From an uncultured Robinsoniella sp. (GTDB taxonomy: Bacteria; Bacillota; Clostridia; Lachnospirales; Lachnospiraceae), in the NCBI GenBank assembly GCA_900539655.1, contig UQCR01000023.1, forward strand, positions 1-64,000: 64,000 nt of DNA, in the 5' to 3' direction. A program made the position numbers and the translations under genes. Of this stretch, positions 17,002 through 26,688 are shown in pieces (the first letter of the stretch is position 1; every line of letters begins with the position of its first letter). The notes under the pieces are model-generated. The model did not search any database. It was not told the origin of the DNA and saw nothing but the letters and a program-made list of their open reading frames with translations.

Positions 17002-17793
17002 TCAGTTTTTCTTAAAAATATTGGAAAATCTTGAAAAGAACGTGGTTGTCTTAGTTAGATCCGCCATAGGAACATTTTCCCCGGTAATGCGACGGCTGAT
17101 ACTTAAAAATTCCTGTCCCGCACGTGTATCGTTACCAGCCAGAGGTTCACCCTGATTGGTTGCAATCACAATGCTTTCTTCGTCTAAAATGGCTCCGATC
17201 AGATTCACGGCAAGAATATCGATTACATCTTCTACAGACATCATATCTCCTCTTTTAATCATGTCCATTCTCAGACGATTTATTAATAAATCGATATCTC
17301 TGATATCTGCGGCTTCCAAAAGCCCGATAATGCGGTCTGCATCCCGAATGGCGGATACTTCCGGTGTAGTTACTACAATGGCTCTGTCAGCGCCTGCAAT
17401 GGCGTTACGAAAGCCCTGTTCTATTCCCGCCGGACAATCCAGCAGGATATAATCAAAATGTTCTTTCAGATCTTCTGTGAGTTTAACCATCTGTTCCGGA
17501 GTGACTGCGGATTTATCCCGGGTCTGAGCTGATGGCAGCAAATACAGGTTGGGATACCGTTTATCTTTGATCAGTGCCTGTTTTAAACGGCAGTTTCCTT
17601 CTACTACATCCACAAGATTGTAGACAATCCGGTTCTCCAGTCCCATGACGACATCCAGATTACGAAGACCGATATCTGTGTCCACCAAAACGACTTTTTT
17701 ATTTAATTTCGCCAATCCAGTACCTATATTGGCTGTAGCGGTTGTTTTACCAACGCCGCCCTTTCCGGACGTTATTACAATTACTTCACTCAT
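17002..17793 (-). CDS. minD: Septum site-determining ATPase MinD
   Basis: MinD is a ParA/MinD-type ATPase that recruits MinC to the membrane away from midcell. The 263 residues contain the deviant Walker A GKGGVGKTT, DTDIGLRNLD, and Walker B LLDCPAG. A C-terminal amphipathic membrane-targeting helix is visible (FFSRFSNIFKKN). GGAGG precedes ATG 17793. It lies between minC and minE in one unit. Confidence 0.96.
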   Translation of the reverse strand: MSEVIVITSGKGGVGKTTATANIGTGLAKLNKKVVLVDTDIGLRNLDVVMGLENRIVYNLVDVVEGNCRLKQALIKDKRYPNLYLLPSAQTRDKSAVTPEQMVKLTEDLKEHFDYILLDCPAGIEQGFRNAIAGADRAIVVTTPEVSAIRDADRIIGLLEAADIRDIDLLINRLRMDMIKRGDMMSVEDVIDILAVNLIGAILDEESIVIATNQGEPLAGNDTRAGQEFLSISRRITGENVPMADLTKTTTFFSRFSNIFKKN

Positions 17794-17865
17794 GCTATAT
17801 CCTCCAAAATAACATTATTTATTTTCGTTATCTGGTGTATTTTCTGTTTTAATTTAAGCTGTTGT

Positions 17866-18543
17866 TTAAAGGGAGATGTCATTTAATGCATCCTGAGATA
17901 TGTTTTTAACAAAGATGTGATCATCTTTTATGTATGCAATCTTGGGATCAATGGCATATTCCCCGGTATCCACTTTTTTTGTGATAGCGCTTCGCGCTAT
18001 TTTATCGGCAATACGGATCTGGTTTGGCTTCATGATCAGTGCTGCAACAAAGCATTCCCGATTGCCGCTTGCCCCGGCATACACATTGCCCCGGCAGGAT
18101 CCAAGTACGACAATATTGCCTTTGGATGTTACGATTCCTCCGGGATTCACATCTCCAAGGATGATGATGCTTGTCTCTGCTTCTAAGACCTGTCCTGCCC
18201 TCAGTGTGCCTTTATAGAACTGTCCGTCACGCCTGTCCAACTCTTCCATAGCAGTAGTGACGGCATTCTTATAGTACTCTTCATCGTCTTTTCTTTCGTC
18301 TACCACACATAGTATATGGATCCTGGAATTATTTACAATGGCGGAAACCATATCTTTCTCCTGCTGTTTTGTAAGTACTCTCCCCCGGAAAGTGATCGCC
18401 ATTTTAGCATCCTGGAAAAAATTTGTTGATTCCTGGAATTTATCTGCGACTGCCTGAAGCAATTCGTCAAAGGGAAGTTTATCATCCAGTATTACAATAA
18501 GACCATACTTATTGCTTTTAATAATGACGGAACTTTGATTCAT
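17866..18543 (-). CDS. minC: Septum formation inhibitor MinC
   Basis: MinC blocks FtsZ polymerisation where MinD places it. About 225 residues: an N-terminal domain (VIIKSNKYGLIVILDD) and a C-terminal beta-helix (GQVLEAETSIIILGDVNPGG, IVVLGSCRGNVYAGASG). The start is uncertain. ATG 18543 gives the usual N-terminus, ATG 18555 and GTG 18588 are also in frame, and none has a strong ribosome binding site. The leader holds repeat copy 2 and a second inverted repeat. Confidence 0.9.
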   Translation of the reverse strand: MNQSSVIIKSNKYGLIVILDDKLPFDELLQAVADKFQESTNFFQDAKMAITFRGRVLTKQQEKDMVSAIVNNSRIHILCVVDERKDDEEYYKNAVTTAMEELDRRDGQFYKGTLRAGQVLEAETSIIILGDVNPGGIVTSKGNIVVLGSCRGNVYAGASGNRECFVAALIMKPNQIRIADKIARSAITKKVDTGEYAIDPKIAYIKDDHIFVKNISQDALNDISL

Positions 18544-18598
18544 AGTGATACCCATCGCATATTGCAGATAAGACTGCAATGCTGCCACAAATAAAATA

Positions 18599-18651
18599 GG
18601 TTGAAAGAAGCACAGCGTGGCGTCCTTTCATTTCTCAATTTTCTTTCAACC
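18599..18651 (-). repeat. Inverted repeat in the minC leader
   Basis: GGTTGAAAGAA (18599-18609) and its exact reverse complement (18641-18651) flank a 31-base loop. The 11-bp stem lies just upstream of the minC start region and has no T-run. It is adjacent to repeat copy 2 and might be a diverged relative, but the similarity is slight. Confidence 0.55.
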
Positions 18652-18655
18652 CCCA

Positions 18656-18715
18656 GAGCGTGTTTGAAAATTGCTTTCTGACAGCTGTGCGTCACACTCT
18701 CTGACATTGTGCAAT
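18656..18715. repeat. Dispersed palindromic repeat, copy 2 (degenerate)
   Basis: The left arm GAGCGTGTTTGAAAATTGC (18656-18674) matches the family consensus and continues as TTTCTGACAGCTGTGC, shared with copy 3. The right half has diverged, leaving only GTGCAAT near 18709-18715. It lies between the mrdA terminator and minC. Confidence 0.65.
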
Positions 18716-18744
18716 ATTTTAAATAGTCTGAAATACGGTCCGGA

Positions 18745-18782
18745 TCAGGCTGGGTATTGAAATTTCTTTATACCCTGCCTGA
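18745..18782 (-). terminator. Probable terminator after mrdA
   Basis: TCAGGCTGGGTAT (18745-18757) pairs with 18770-18782 with one mismatch, 10 bases beyond the mrdA stop codon. The following - strand sequence is only moderately T-rich, so termination may be partial and minC could be reached by read-through. Confidence 0.5.
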
Positions 18783-18792
18783 GGGACTGATA

Positions 18793-21687
18793 TTAGTCGA
18801 ATCTCTGAGTATTTGCGTCTACCTGAATAGCATGTCCAGGTATGATTTCATCTGCTTCTTTGTTCTTAAATATATAGTTCACCATATCCCCTGCAACAGA
18901 TGCTGCATTGGTAGAGGTATAACCATTGGTAATTCTTACAGCGATGGCGATTTCCGGGTTATCATATGGTGCATACCCTACAAAAAGAGCATGGCTGGGT
19001 ACGCCTGTTTCCTGTGCCGTACCGGTTTTACCTGCCATATCTGTTTTGATATTCTTTAAAATGTTATTTGATTTTACCATCTCGTTCATACCGGTGTGAA
19101 TAGCACTCCAGAGTTCAGAATCTAATTCAACATTGTTATGAACTTTTGGTTTCTTTTCCTCTAATACACGGTTATCGGAATCGGATATTTTATCCAGTAA
19201 TGTCAGGTCATAACAGGTTCCTCCATTTGCAATTGTTGCCACATATCTGGAGAGCTGTGAGGTTGTAAAGGCATTGGTACCCTGACCCATTGCGGAAGGC
19301 GCCATACCATTGTCGGATATGTGTGGATCTGTTTCACCGATCTCAATTCCGGTAGGGGCATCGAAACCGAACATTTCAGCATACTTAGCAAGTTTTTCGA
19401 TACCGACTTCATCTACGGCTTTACCGTCTTCTGCTCCAATGTCACCTAGCATATAACCAATCGAGTTAAAATAAAAGTTACAGGAATCTTTGATTGCGCT
19501 AGATAAACTTTCGGGACCATGTGCACCTGGTGAAATCCAACATCTTATTGGAGGTTCTACTAAATCAAACTTACCCGTACAATTAATGGTATCGTATATT
19601 CCAATAACACCTTCTGTTACACCTGCTGCAGCGGTTACCATCTTATAGGTAGAACCTGGCGCTGTAATTTCCTGGGTTGCCTTATTATAAAACGGACTGG
19701 ATAAGTCAGTTGCCAGTTTGGCATAGTATTCGGAATCCATATCATTTGCCAGCCTGTTATTATCATAACTCGGATAAGTCACACAGGCAAGTACTTCTCC
19801 TGTATTTGGGTTATTTATTACCAAAGAGCCGGAACATGGATCCAGTGCTAACTGTGCAGGAGTAAGTTCCAGACTGTATATTTTTGCGTGTATAAAGTCG
19901 AATGCAGTCAGACTTCCCGATGCAAGTGAATTATAATCTTCCTGGTTCATCTTAATGACGCCCTGGTCAAAGAGCATCAGGCAGACAGCCGTAGCACTCA
20001 ACGTATCGGATTCTATCATATAGCGATAGATTTTTTTACTGAAATGCGTATCTGTGGATAAATATTCTGCAATATAATCTGATAATGCGCTGTATACTTC
20101 TTTGGAATCCAGATATTCTGTATCAACCGGAATCTTGGAGATATCAACCCAGTTTTTTGAAATTGCATAAGTTAAATACTCCTGAAGGCTGATGCTTCCG
20201 TCATTGGTCCAGGCGAGATAGGTTTCATCTGATTTATCAATGGCGTCTTTTTGCAGAATCCCCGTTCCTTCCATTAACATATTGTTAACCACATAAGTCA
20301 TATAGGCCTGCATGTCCTTGCCCAGATCTTTATATGCTGCAGGTGAATCTGCAGTAAGCTCTGATTTGATAGCTGCAAAAACATTGGATTGCTCATTCAA
20401 AAATTGCTGGTAAACCTGCTTTTCCGTTGTGCTGGCATCTGCTGATGAAATATGGTTTACGTCCAGAACGTTATTTTCAAACAGTGCATAATATACGTCA
20501 TAGACTGGAATTTTGATATCATCAGTGGTAGCATAATCCTCTATATTCACTTCTTTGGCATCAATCAGCATAGTATATACAATACCGGCTATATACTGCT
20601 CCAGAATCCTGTAGGCTGCAATCTGATAATCGGTGTCAAGTGTTAGCTGAATATTATTTCCTGCCTGGGGTTCCACTCGGTTATCTTTTTTAAGAATTTT
20701 TCCAAGGTTGTTTACATATACTCTTTCAGAACCTTTTAATCCCTGAAGCTGATCTTCATAGACCTGTTCCAGACCGATTTTACCAACGATGTCATTTTGG
20801 TTATACACATCGCTGTCCTTATTTAACTCATTCAGTTCTTCGGAAGAGATCTGTCCGGTATAACCGATAATCGGCGCAAAATAGATGCTGTTGTCATAGA
20901 CACGGATCGTATCATCCACCACATCCACGCCAGGATAGATATCTTTGCTCTCCATAATGGTGGACATAGATGAATCACTGATATTGGTAGCCAGAGTTGC
21001 AGCTAAATATTTCTGAAAGCTGTTTGCGGCTATTTTACTTCTCATGGTTACGATACTAAGAGTTTCCTCTTTTGTAAATGTTTCAGGAAGTCCGTATTTG
21101 GCTAACTCCTCTTTTGTATTATCCTTGGAAAGTACGCCATACATCTCTTCGTCACAGAGATCTTCCATCATCTGTGCAGCGGTTCTATTGGTTTGTTTCT
21201 CCGTCAGATTCTCAATATATGCCTGTCCATAGATATCAGCCTTGAATCGAAGGAGGCTTGTACCGCTTGAAACAAATTGATATTCTCCGGCACTGTTCAG
21301 AGTGATTCCAAAATTATCAGTTACCTTATCTCCATTTTTTTCAAGAATCTTTAATATACCATACATGCTGCCGTTTAATGCCAGGTTTTTTTCATGTCTG
21401 GTAAGATTATCATAAGCGCCGGTATCTTCAAAGGTAACCGAATGGGCAAGCTTATTATAAGCTAATAATTTTCCATTTCGGTCTGTGATGATTCCACGGG
21501 TACTTTTTAAAGTTCTCTCTTTTTCAATCTGCATGGTAAAGTCGTTCAGGTAACTCTCACCTTCTACAATCTGCAGGGTAAACAGCCGGTATACCAGAAT
21601 AAATGCAAGTATCAGGAATAAAACGACCAGTATTACCATACGGGACTTTGCTGCTTTTGAAATGGTATCTTTTACATACTTAAACAA
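18793..21687 (-). CDS. mrdA: Elongation penicillin-binding protein 2, long form
   Basis: PBP2 is the transpeptidase partner of RodA. It has a N-terminal transmembrane helix (about 17-37), a pedestal domain (LKSTRGIITDRNGKLLAYN, residues 60-78; GKIGLEQVYEDQLQG, 302-316) and a C-terminal transpeptidase domain with S679TYK, SCN (735-737) and KTGT (887-890). At 964 residues it is some 300 longer than the E. coli enzyme, because about 245 extra residues (roughly 370-617) separate QLTLDTDYQIA from the transpeptidase entry GSLVINNPNTGEVLA. The start is TTG 21687, overlapping mreD by 8 bases, with GAGGAG 11 bases upstream. The gene follows mreBCD. Confidence 0.93.
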   Translation of the reverse strand: MFKYVKDTISKAAKSRMVILVVLFLILAFILVYRLFTLQIVEGESYLNDFTMQIEKERTLKSTRGIITDRNGKLLAYNKLAHSVTFEDTGAYDNLTRHEKNLALNGSMYGILKILEKNGDKVTDNFGITLNSAGEYQFVSSGTSLLRFKADIYGQAYIENLTEKQTNRTAAQMMEDLCDEEMYGVLSKDNTKEELAKYGLPETFTKEETLSIVTMRSKIAANSFQKYLAATLATNISDSSMSTIMESKDIYPGVDVVDDTIRVYDNSIYFAPIIGYTGQISSEELNELNKDSDVYNQNDIVGKIGLEQVYEDQLQGLKGSERVYVNNLGKILKKDNRVEPQAGNNIQLTLDTDYQIAAYRILEQYIAGIVYTMLIDAKEVNIEDYATTDDIKIPVYDVYYALFENNVLDVNHISSADASTTEKQVYQQFLNEQSNVFAAIKSELTADSPAAYKDLGKDMQAYMTYVVNNMLMEGTGILQKDAIDKSDETYLAWTNDGSISLQEYLTYAISKNWVDISKIPVDTEYLDSKEVYSALSDYIAEYLSTDTHFSKKIYRYMIESDTLSATAVCLMLFDQGVIKMNQEDYNSLASGSLTAFDFIHAKIYSLELTPAQLALDPCSGSLVINNPNTGEVLACVTYPSYDNNRLANDMDSEYYAKLATDLSSPFYNKATQEITAPGSTYKMVTAAAGVTEGVIGIYDTINCTGKFDLVEPPIRCWISPGAHGPESLSSAIKDSCNFYFNSIGYMLGDIGAEDGKAVDEVGIEKLAKYAEMFGFDAPTGIEIGETDPHISDNGMAPSAMGQGTNAFTTSQLSRYVATIANGGTCYDLTLLDKISDSDNRVLEEKKPKVHNNVELDSELWSAIHTGMNEMVKSNNILKNIKTDMAGKTGTAQETGVPSHALFVGYAPYDNPEIAIAVRITNGYTSTNAASVAGDMVNYIFKNKEADEIIPGHAIQVDANTQRFD

Positions 21688-22198
21688 AACTATTTACACT
21701 CCTCTGTTCTGACTTCTCCAGTTTACGGTTGATAAATAATAATATACGGTAGCACAGAAATGTCAATACAATGGTATAGATGACTTCCGGCATAATGATC
21801 CGCCTCAGGTAGAAGAAGAAGTCAACTCTTCCCCGGAGCAGGAACTGGAAACCATAGACAAGGATTCCGTATGCCAGATCACTGACTGCGGTTAATACAA
21901 CCGGCATTTTGATATCGTCATCGTAAAATATGTGGTAACAGAATCCGTTCAGATATCCGATATACATATAGATAATGGCTCTAAAGCCCATGGTTTCGCC
22001 AAAGAAAAGGTCTGCCATAAGGCCACAGACAAAACCAATCCAGAGACCGGACCGTTTTCCTCTCATTAGTCCAAAGGATACCGTTACAATAATCAGTAAA
22101 TTAGGTGTAATAGAAGCGATAGAAAGTGCCGGCAGCAATGTGCATTGTAAAATAACACATATTAACAGCACAAAAAAAAGTATCACCTTGCTTTTCAT
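21680..22198 (-). CDS. mreD: Rod shape-determining membrane protein MreD
   Basis: A 172-residue polytopic protein with five to six transmembrane helices and the family motif GLMRGKRSGLWIGFVCGLMADLFFG. It links MreC/MreB to the elongation synthases. AGGAG precedes ATG 22198. It lies 21 bases after mreC and overlaps mrdA. Confidence 0.92.
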   Translation of the reverse strand: MKSKVILFFVLLICVILQCTLLPALSIASITPNLLIIVTVSFGLMRGKRSGLWIGFVCGLMADLFFGETMGFRAIIYMYIGYLNGFCYHIFYDDDIKMPVVLTAVSDLAYGILVYGFQFLLRGRVDFFFYLRRIIMPEVIYTIVLTFLCYRILLFINRKLEKSEQRSVNSFV

Positions 22199-22219
22199 AT
22201 CTTATCTCCTATCTGTATG

Positions 22220-23185
22220 TTACTCAGCTGTCTTCGGTGATTCGGTCGACTGTGTCTCTGTCTCAGAGGATGTTTCAGTTTCGCTGTCACCGGTTTCGTC
22301 CAGCCCTTTGGCCTCTGTCTGCTTGGGTTCTGTCTCCGTAGTTGCTATCTGCTGTTTTAAAGTTTTGATGACCAGTACTTCCTGGATATCTTTAAAATCA
22401 ACAGCGGGTGAAATGTATCCGGATTTGGTCAGGTGGTTCGAATCGTTATTTATCTCACTGATATAACCGATCAGGATACCGGGTAAAAACTTGCTGCTGA
22501 CGTTGGACGTAACTACTTTATCCCCAACGCTCACTTTATTGTCTGTATCGGTTAGTTTAATCAGGTTTACCTTATCTTCATCGATCAGCCTGAGGTCACC
22601 GGCAATAATACACTGTTCGTTGGTTGGGGAAACCATTGCGCTTACATTGCTGTAATCGTCTATAATGGAACGTACGGTAGACCAGTTTGGACCTACTTCT
22701 GTAATAATTCCGGCAAGACCGCCGCCAGCCAGGACATTCATATCTACAGCAAAGCCGTCATTGCTGCCCTTGTCTATGGTAAACATATGGAACCAGTTGC
22801 CGCTTTGCTTTGCAATTACTCTGGCGCCTACTTTTTCGTAGTCTTCATACTGGTGATCCAGTTCGTAGAGATCTCTTAAACGGTTCAGTTCTTCCTGATC
22901 CTGAATAAGTCGGGTATTTTCAATTGTCAGATCATCCACTTTTTTCTGCAGGGATTTATTCTCGGTAACCAGGTCAGCAGAATTCTGAAAATAATCCCCT
23001 TTTCCTGCGATCCAGGATCCAACCTGGTTAATACCGCTCTGCAGGGGTGTAATAATTAATTCACCCACCTGTTTCAGCGGTCCGCTGCTCATATCCACAG
23101 TGAAAGACAGTACGATCATAACACCGCACACCGCGGAAAGGACCAGTAATATTACTTTGCTTTTTATCGAATTCTTTTTCTTCAT
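22220..23185 (-). CDS. mreC: Rod shape-determining protein MreC
   Basis: The 321 residues comprise a N-terminal transmembrane helix (about 8-28), a coiled coil (about 70-105, ENKSLQKKVDDLTIENTRL) and the two-barrel extracellular MreC domain (to about 275). A Glu/Thr/Ser-rich disordered tail (about 280-321) is not part of the core family and is typical of clostridial versions. MreC activates PBP2. The gene is in the order mreB-mreC-mreD. Confidence 0.94.
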   Translation of the reverse strand: MKKKNSIKSKVILLVLSAVCGVMIVLSFTVDMSSGPLKQVGELIITPLQSGINQVGSWIAGKGDYFQNSADLVTENKSLQKKVDDLTIENTRLIQDQEELNRLRDLYELDHQYEDYEKVGARVIAKQSGNWFHMFTIDKGSNDGFAVDMNVLAGGGLAGIITEVGPNWSTVRSIIDDYSNVSAMVSPTNEQCIIAGDLRLIDEDKVNLIKLTDTDNKVSVGDKVVTSNVSSKFLPGILIGYISEINNDSNHLTKSGYISPAVDFKDIQEVLVIKTLKQQIATTETEPKQTEAKGLDETGDSETETSSETETQSTESPKTAE

Positions 23186-23197
23186 AACGATTCCTCT

Positions 23198-24208
23198 TTA
23201 TATGGTATTTCCTGTTAGATCTTTTAAAGAATACGTACACTCTTCTAATTCTTTGTGGTTCATGATCGCCAGAAGTCCGCGAAGTGTACTGGTAACAGGT
23301 TCTCTGACTAGATATATGGGGACTTCCAGTTCCCTTCTCATATAATCCGCCAGATTCGGTATTCCGGAGACACCGCCGCTTAAGTAAATGCCATTTTTCC
23401 GGATATCAGCCAGAAACTGGGGTGGAATGCGGTTCAGTGTGCTTTTTATGTTCTGGACAATAGTGTCGATGGTTTCCATAATACAGACGCTTACAGAAAG
23501 AGACGGTATCACAGCGCTTTTAGGCAATCCGGACACCGTACTGATACCATATACTTCAAGAGAAGCAGCCGGCCCATCAATGATGTAAGCCAGGGCATTT
23601 TTCAGTTTATCTGCCGTACGCATACCAATGTTCAGCTGGAACATACGCCGTACCATGGTACTGATATCTTCATCCAATTTCCGCCCTCCGAACTGGAGCA
23701 TTTTACTGAGCAGAATCTGCCCTCCGGTCAATACGGAAATATCAGTTGTATCGGCGCCGATATTTACTACCATGTTACCAACTGGAACATCGATAGGAAG
23801 CCCTATGCCAATGGCATCTGCAACCCCTTTCTCAACCAGACAGATTTTTTTTGCTTTTATATTACCACTCAGTACATTGTAATATGCCCGCTTTTCCACC
23901 GCGGAAATATCGCTTGGTACGGCAATATAAATCGTTGGATGAACCGGTAAAAGGGAAGAACACCGCCGCAAAAGCCCAACAAGCAGCAGTTCCATATTTT
24001 TTGCATCGGCTATTGCACCATGCATCATAGGACAGCCTGCCTGTACATTTACAGGCGTTTTTTCATACATTTCGTACGCTTCGTCTCCAATGCCGATAAC
24101 CTGAAGCCCGTCCCGGATTGCAATCATATTTTTTTCTGCAATCATAATTTTATTATTTTTATCACATATTTTTATCGTGTCTGTGCCAAGGTCAATTCCT
24201 AATAACAT
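23198..24208 (-). CDS. mreB: MreB-like actin homologue (divergent)
   Basis: A 336-residue actin-fold protein at the head of mreBCD that should form the filaments guiding cell elongation. The phosphate-1 motif LGIDLGTDTIKI and the adenosine motif YLSGGVSGIPN are recognisable. Phosphate-2 reads NIGADTTDIS instead of the usual IGGGTTE-type sequence, and many otherwise invariant stretches differ. It might be a specialised paralogue, with a canonical MreB/Mbl elsewhere in the genome. GGGAG lies before ATG 24208. Confidence 0.88.
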   Translation of the reverse strand: MLLGIDLGTDTIKICDKNNKIMIAEKNMIAIRDGLQVIGIGDEAYEMYEKTPVNVQAGCPMMHGAIADAKNMELLLVGLLRRCSSLLPVHPTIYIAVPSDISAVEKRAYYNVLSGNIKAKKICLVEKGVADAIGIGLPIDVPVGNMVVNIGADTTDISVLTGGQILLSKMLQFGGRKLDEDISTMVRRMFQLNIGMRTADKLKNALAYIIDGPAASLEVYGISTVSGLPKSAVIPSLSVSVCIMETIDTIVQNIKSTLNRIPPQFLADIRKNGIYLSGGVSGIPNLADYMRRELEVPIYLVREPVTSTLRGLLAIMNHKELEECTYSLKDLTGNTI

Positions 24209-24229
24209 GGCTTCTTCTCTCCCTCATAG

Positions 24230-24925
24230 TTACAAAAGTCCTCGTTCTTTAAAGCTTAAATACTTTTTATCACCAATAATTATATGATCCAGCAGTTCAA
24301 TACCGATAAGCAGACCTGCATCCCGGATCCGTTTCGTTAAAAGGATATCCTCTCTGCTTGGAGAGGGATCACCACTTGGGTGATTATGCACAAGGATAAT
24401 AAATACCGCATGATGATGCAATGCTTCCAGATAAATCTCCCGGGGCGTAATCAGAGCACCGTTTACCGTACCCTTTGATATGATATGGTCACACAGGAGC
24501 CTGCTCTTGGTATTCAACATCAGCATCAGCATCTGTTCCTGGGTACAGTGCCGGAAATCTTCCATATAATAATCCGCTATTGTTTCCGGTTTGGTAAAGC
24601 ATAGGCTGTCCTTTGCCGAAGATTTAGCAATTCTTCTGGACAATTCTACAATACACTTGATCTGTATGGCTTTGACTTTTCCGATGCCTTTCATTTTCCT
24701 GAGATCGGAAATGCTTAAGTGATGGAGGCCTAACAGATTATGTTCTACTTTTGAACATTGTAAAACCTCCTGTGCCAGTTCCAGTGCCTGAATCCCCTGG
24801 GATCCGGTTCTTAAGATAACTGCCAGAAGTTCAGCGTCTGACAGCGCCTGTGCACCCATCGCAAGGCATTTTTCATATGGCCTGTCATCTGTAGGTAATT
24901 CTTTCATTGTAATTGACTCATTCAT
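24230..24925 (-). CDS. radC: RadC family JAB-domain protein
   Basis: About 231 residues: an N-terminal helix-hairpin-helix region (LRKMKGIGKVKAIQIK) and a C-terminal JAB1/MPN metalloprotease-like domain with HNHPSGDPSPSREDI. Despite its name the family has no proven repair role. ATG 24925 is chosen over an in-frame TTG at 24940 because AAGGG precedes it. Its position next to mreB is conserved in Firmicutes. The leader contains a small perfect hairpin (CAGGAT/ATCCTG, 24966-24979). Confidence 0.93.
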   Translation of the reverse strand: MNESITMKELPTDDRPYEKCLAMGAQALSDAELLAVILRTGSQGIQALELAQEVLQCSKVEHNLLGLHHLSISDLRKMKGIGKVKAIQIKCIVELSRRIAKSSAKDSLCFTKPETIADYYMEDFRHCTQEQMLMLMLNTKSRLLCDHIISKGTVNGALITPREIYLEALHHHAVFIILVHNHPSGDPSPSREDILLTKRIRDAGLLIGIELLDHIIIGDKKYLSFKERGLL

Positions 24926-25076
24926 AGTATTCCCTTTCAAGCTCTCCCGGCAGGAAGCCTTGAATCAGGATTTATCCTGTCAAAACAAGACTATAAATAA
25001 TCATCATTTTATCATAGATTCATTACAAAGTACACACTTATTAATCTTAAAATTTTGTGATGGCTTAGAATATGGT

Positions 25077-26666
25077 CTAAAATGATCGGAATTTTTTGAT
25101 AACAGCCTCTGCTACTTTTAATCCATCCATTGCAGCACTGGTGATCCCACCCGCATAGCCCGCACCTTCACCACAGGGATATAATCCGGCGATGGTACTT
25201 TCAAAGAAATCGTCTCTGGTGATACGCAGTGGCGAGGACGTTCGGCTTTCGATACCGGACAGAATGGCATCTTTTCTTCCAAAACCTTGAATCATATTGT
25301 CAAAGCCCAGGATACCCTGTTCAATGGAATCTCCCAGAAATTTCGGAAGGCATTCTCTTAAATTCCCATAATCATATGCCCCCTTAATGGCTGGAGCAAA
25401 ATCCCCTGGTCCATTGCTGGAGCGATGCTTCATAAAGTCCTCAAACAGCTGTACCGGTACTTTTCCGTTGCACAGCCCATAAGCTTTTTCTTCCAACATC
25501 TGCTGAAATCTCACACCGCTTAAAGAATCGGAAGCTTGGTAATCCTCCGGTGTAACCGTTACGACAATGGCGCTGTTTGCATTTTCCCCATCCCGTTTCT
25601 GATAACTCATGCCGTTGACTGCAGTCATGCCATTTTCAGATGAGGCATTTACTACATAACCGCCAGGGCACATACAGAAAGAATATACGCCTCTCCCGTT
25701 ATCCAGTTTTTTGGTTAGTTTATAATCCGCTGCCGGCAGCGACTTCAAATCTGTTCTGGCATATTGGGATTGGTTGATCATACTTTGGGGATGTTCAATC
25801 CGAAGCCCTACTGCAAAAGATTTCGGTGACATGGCAAGAGGTTTGCGGGACAGCATGGTAAAGGTATCTCTCGCACTATGTCCAATTGCCAGTACAACAA
25901 CGGTAGTATTTAAAGTCTCCCGGTTGTTCAAACAAATGCTCTCTATCCTGCCGTCCCGGATATGCAGGTCCGTCAACTGGCTTTCAAATCGTACTTCCCC
26001 GCCCAGCCGCTGTATTTCCAGCCGCATGTTTTTTACTACATTGCGAAGAACGTCCGTACCGATATGGGGTTTGTTCAGATATAAAATCGAACTGTCGGCA
26101 CCTGCTTCCACGAAGGTTTCCAGTACATAGCGTCCGCGTCCTTTCGGATCCTTCACCATAGTGTTTAGTTTTCCGTCTGAAAAAGTACCGGCGCCGCCTT
26201 CACCGAACTGAACGTTGGAGGATGGATTTAAGGGATTTCCTTTCCAGAAGCCTTCTACTGTCTTCGAACGGGCATCTACATCTTCTCCCCGTTCCAGGAT
26301 CAGAGGACGGTAGCCGCACTTTGCAAGCAGCAGGCCGCAGAACAATCCGGCAGGTCCCATTCCTACAATAACCGGACGATCCTTTAATGCTTCCTCACCA
26401 CAGGAAGGAACCTGATAAGATACTGATGTGGATTTTACAATCTGGCTGTTTTTGCATTTTTTTAAAACGAAATGCTCTTTTTCAACCTCGGCATCGATGG
26501 TATAGCTGTATTTGATATCCGGTTTTTTCCGTGCATCTATGGAACGTTTTATAATATGGAAACTTTTTAAATCCGTTTCCTTTATTTTCAGTTCTCTGCA
26601 GACTGCCCTTTTAAGATCCTCTCTTGTATGTTCCGGCTGCAATTTTATCTGCGGAATCCTAATCAT
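25077..26666 (-). CDS. FAD-dependent oxidoreductase of the COG2509 type
   Basis: The 529 residues carry a N-terminal domain of about 90 residues (REDLKRAVCRELKIKETDL), then a FAD-binding Rossmann motif GMGPAGLFCGLLLAKCGY with LERGEDVDAR, the segment GEGGAGTFSDGKLNT and a C-terminal CGEGAGYAGGITSAAMDGL. These features match the uncharacterised FAD-dependent dehydrogenases widespread in Clostridia. The substrate is unknown. It directly follows another flavoprotein gene (22-base gap), with AGGAGG before ATG 26666. Confidence 0.9.
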   Translation of the reverse strand: MIRIPQIKLQPEHTREDLKRAVCRELKIKETDLKSFHIIKRSIDARKKPDIKYSYTIDAEVEKEHFVLKKCKNSQIVKSTSVSYQVPSCGEEALKDRPVIVGMGPAGLFCGLLLAKCGYRPLILERGEDVDARSKTVEGFWKGNPLNPSSNVQFGEGGAGTFSDGKLNTMVKDPKGRGRYVLETFVEAGADSSILYLNKPHIGTDVLRNVVKNMRLEIQRLGGEVRFESQLTDLHIRDGRIESICLNNRETLNTTVVVLAIGHSARDTFTMLSRKPLAMSPKSFAVGLRIEHPQSMINQSQYARTDLKSLPAADYKLTKKLDNGRGVYSFCMCPGGYVVNASSENGMTAVNGMSYQKRDGENANSAIVVTVTPEDYQASDSLSGVRFQQMLEEKAYGLCNGKVPVQLFEDFMKHRSSNGPGDFAPAIKGAYDYGNLRECLPKFLGDSIEQGILGFDNMIQGFGRKDAILSGIESRTSSPLRITRDDFFESTIAGLYPCGEGAGYAGGITSAAMDGLKVAEAVIKKFRSF

Positions 26667-26688
26667 TCATATCCTCCTTATTTTTACA

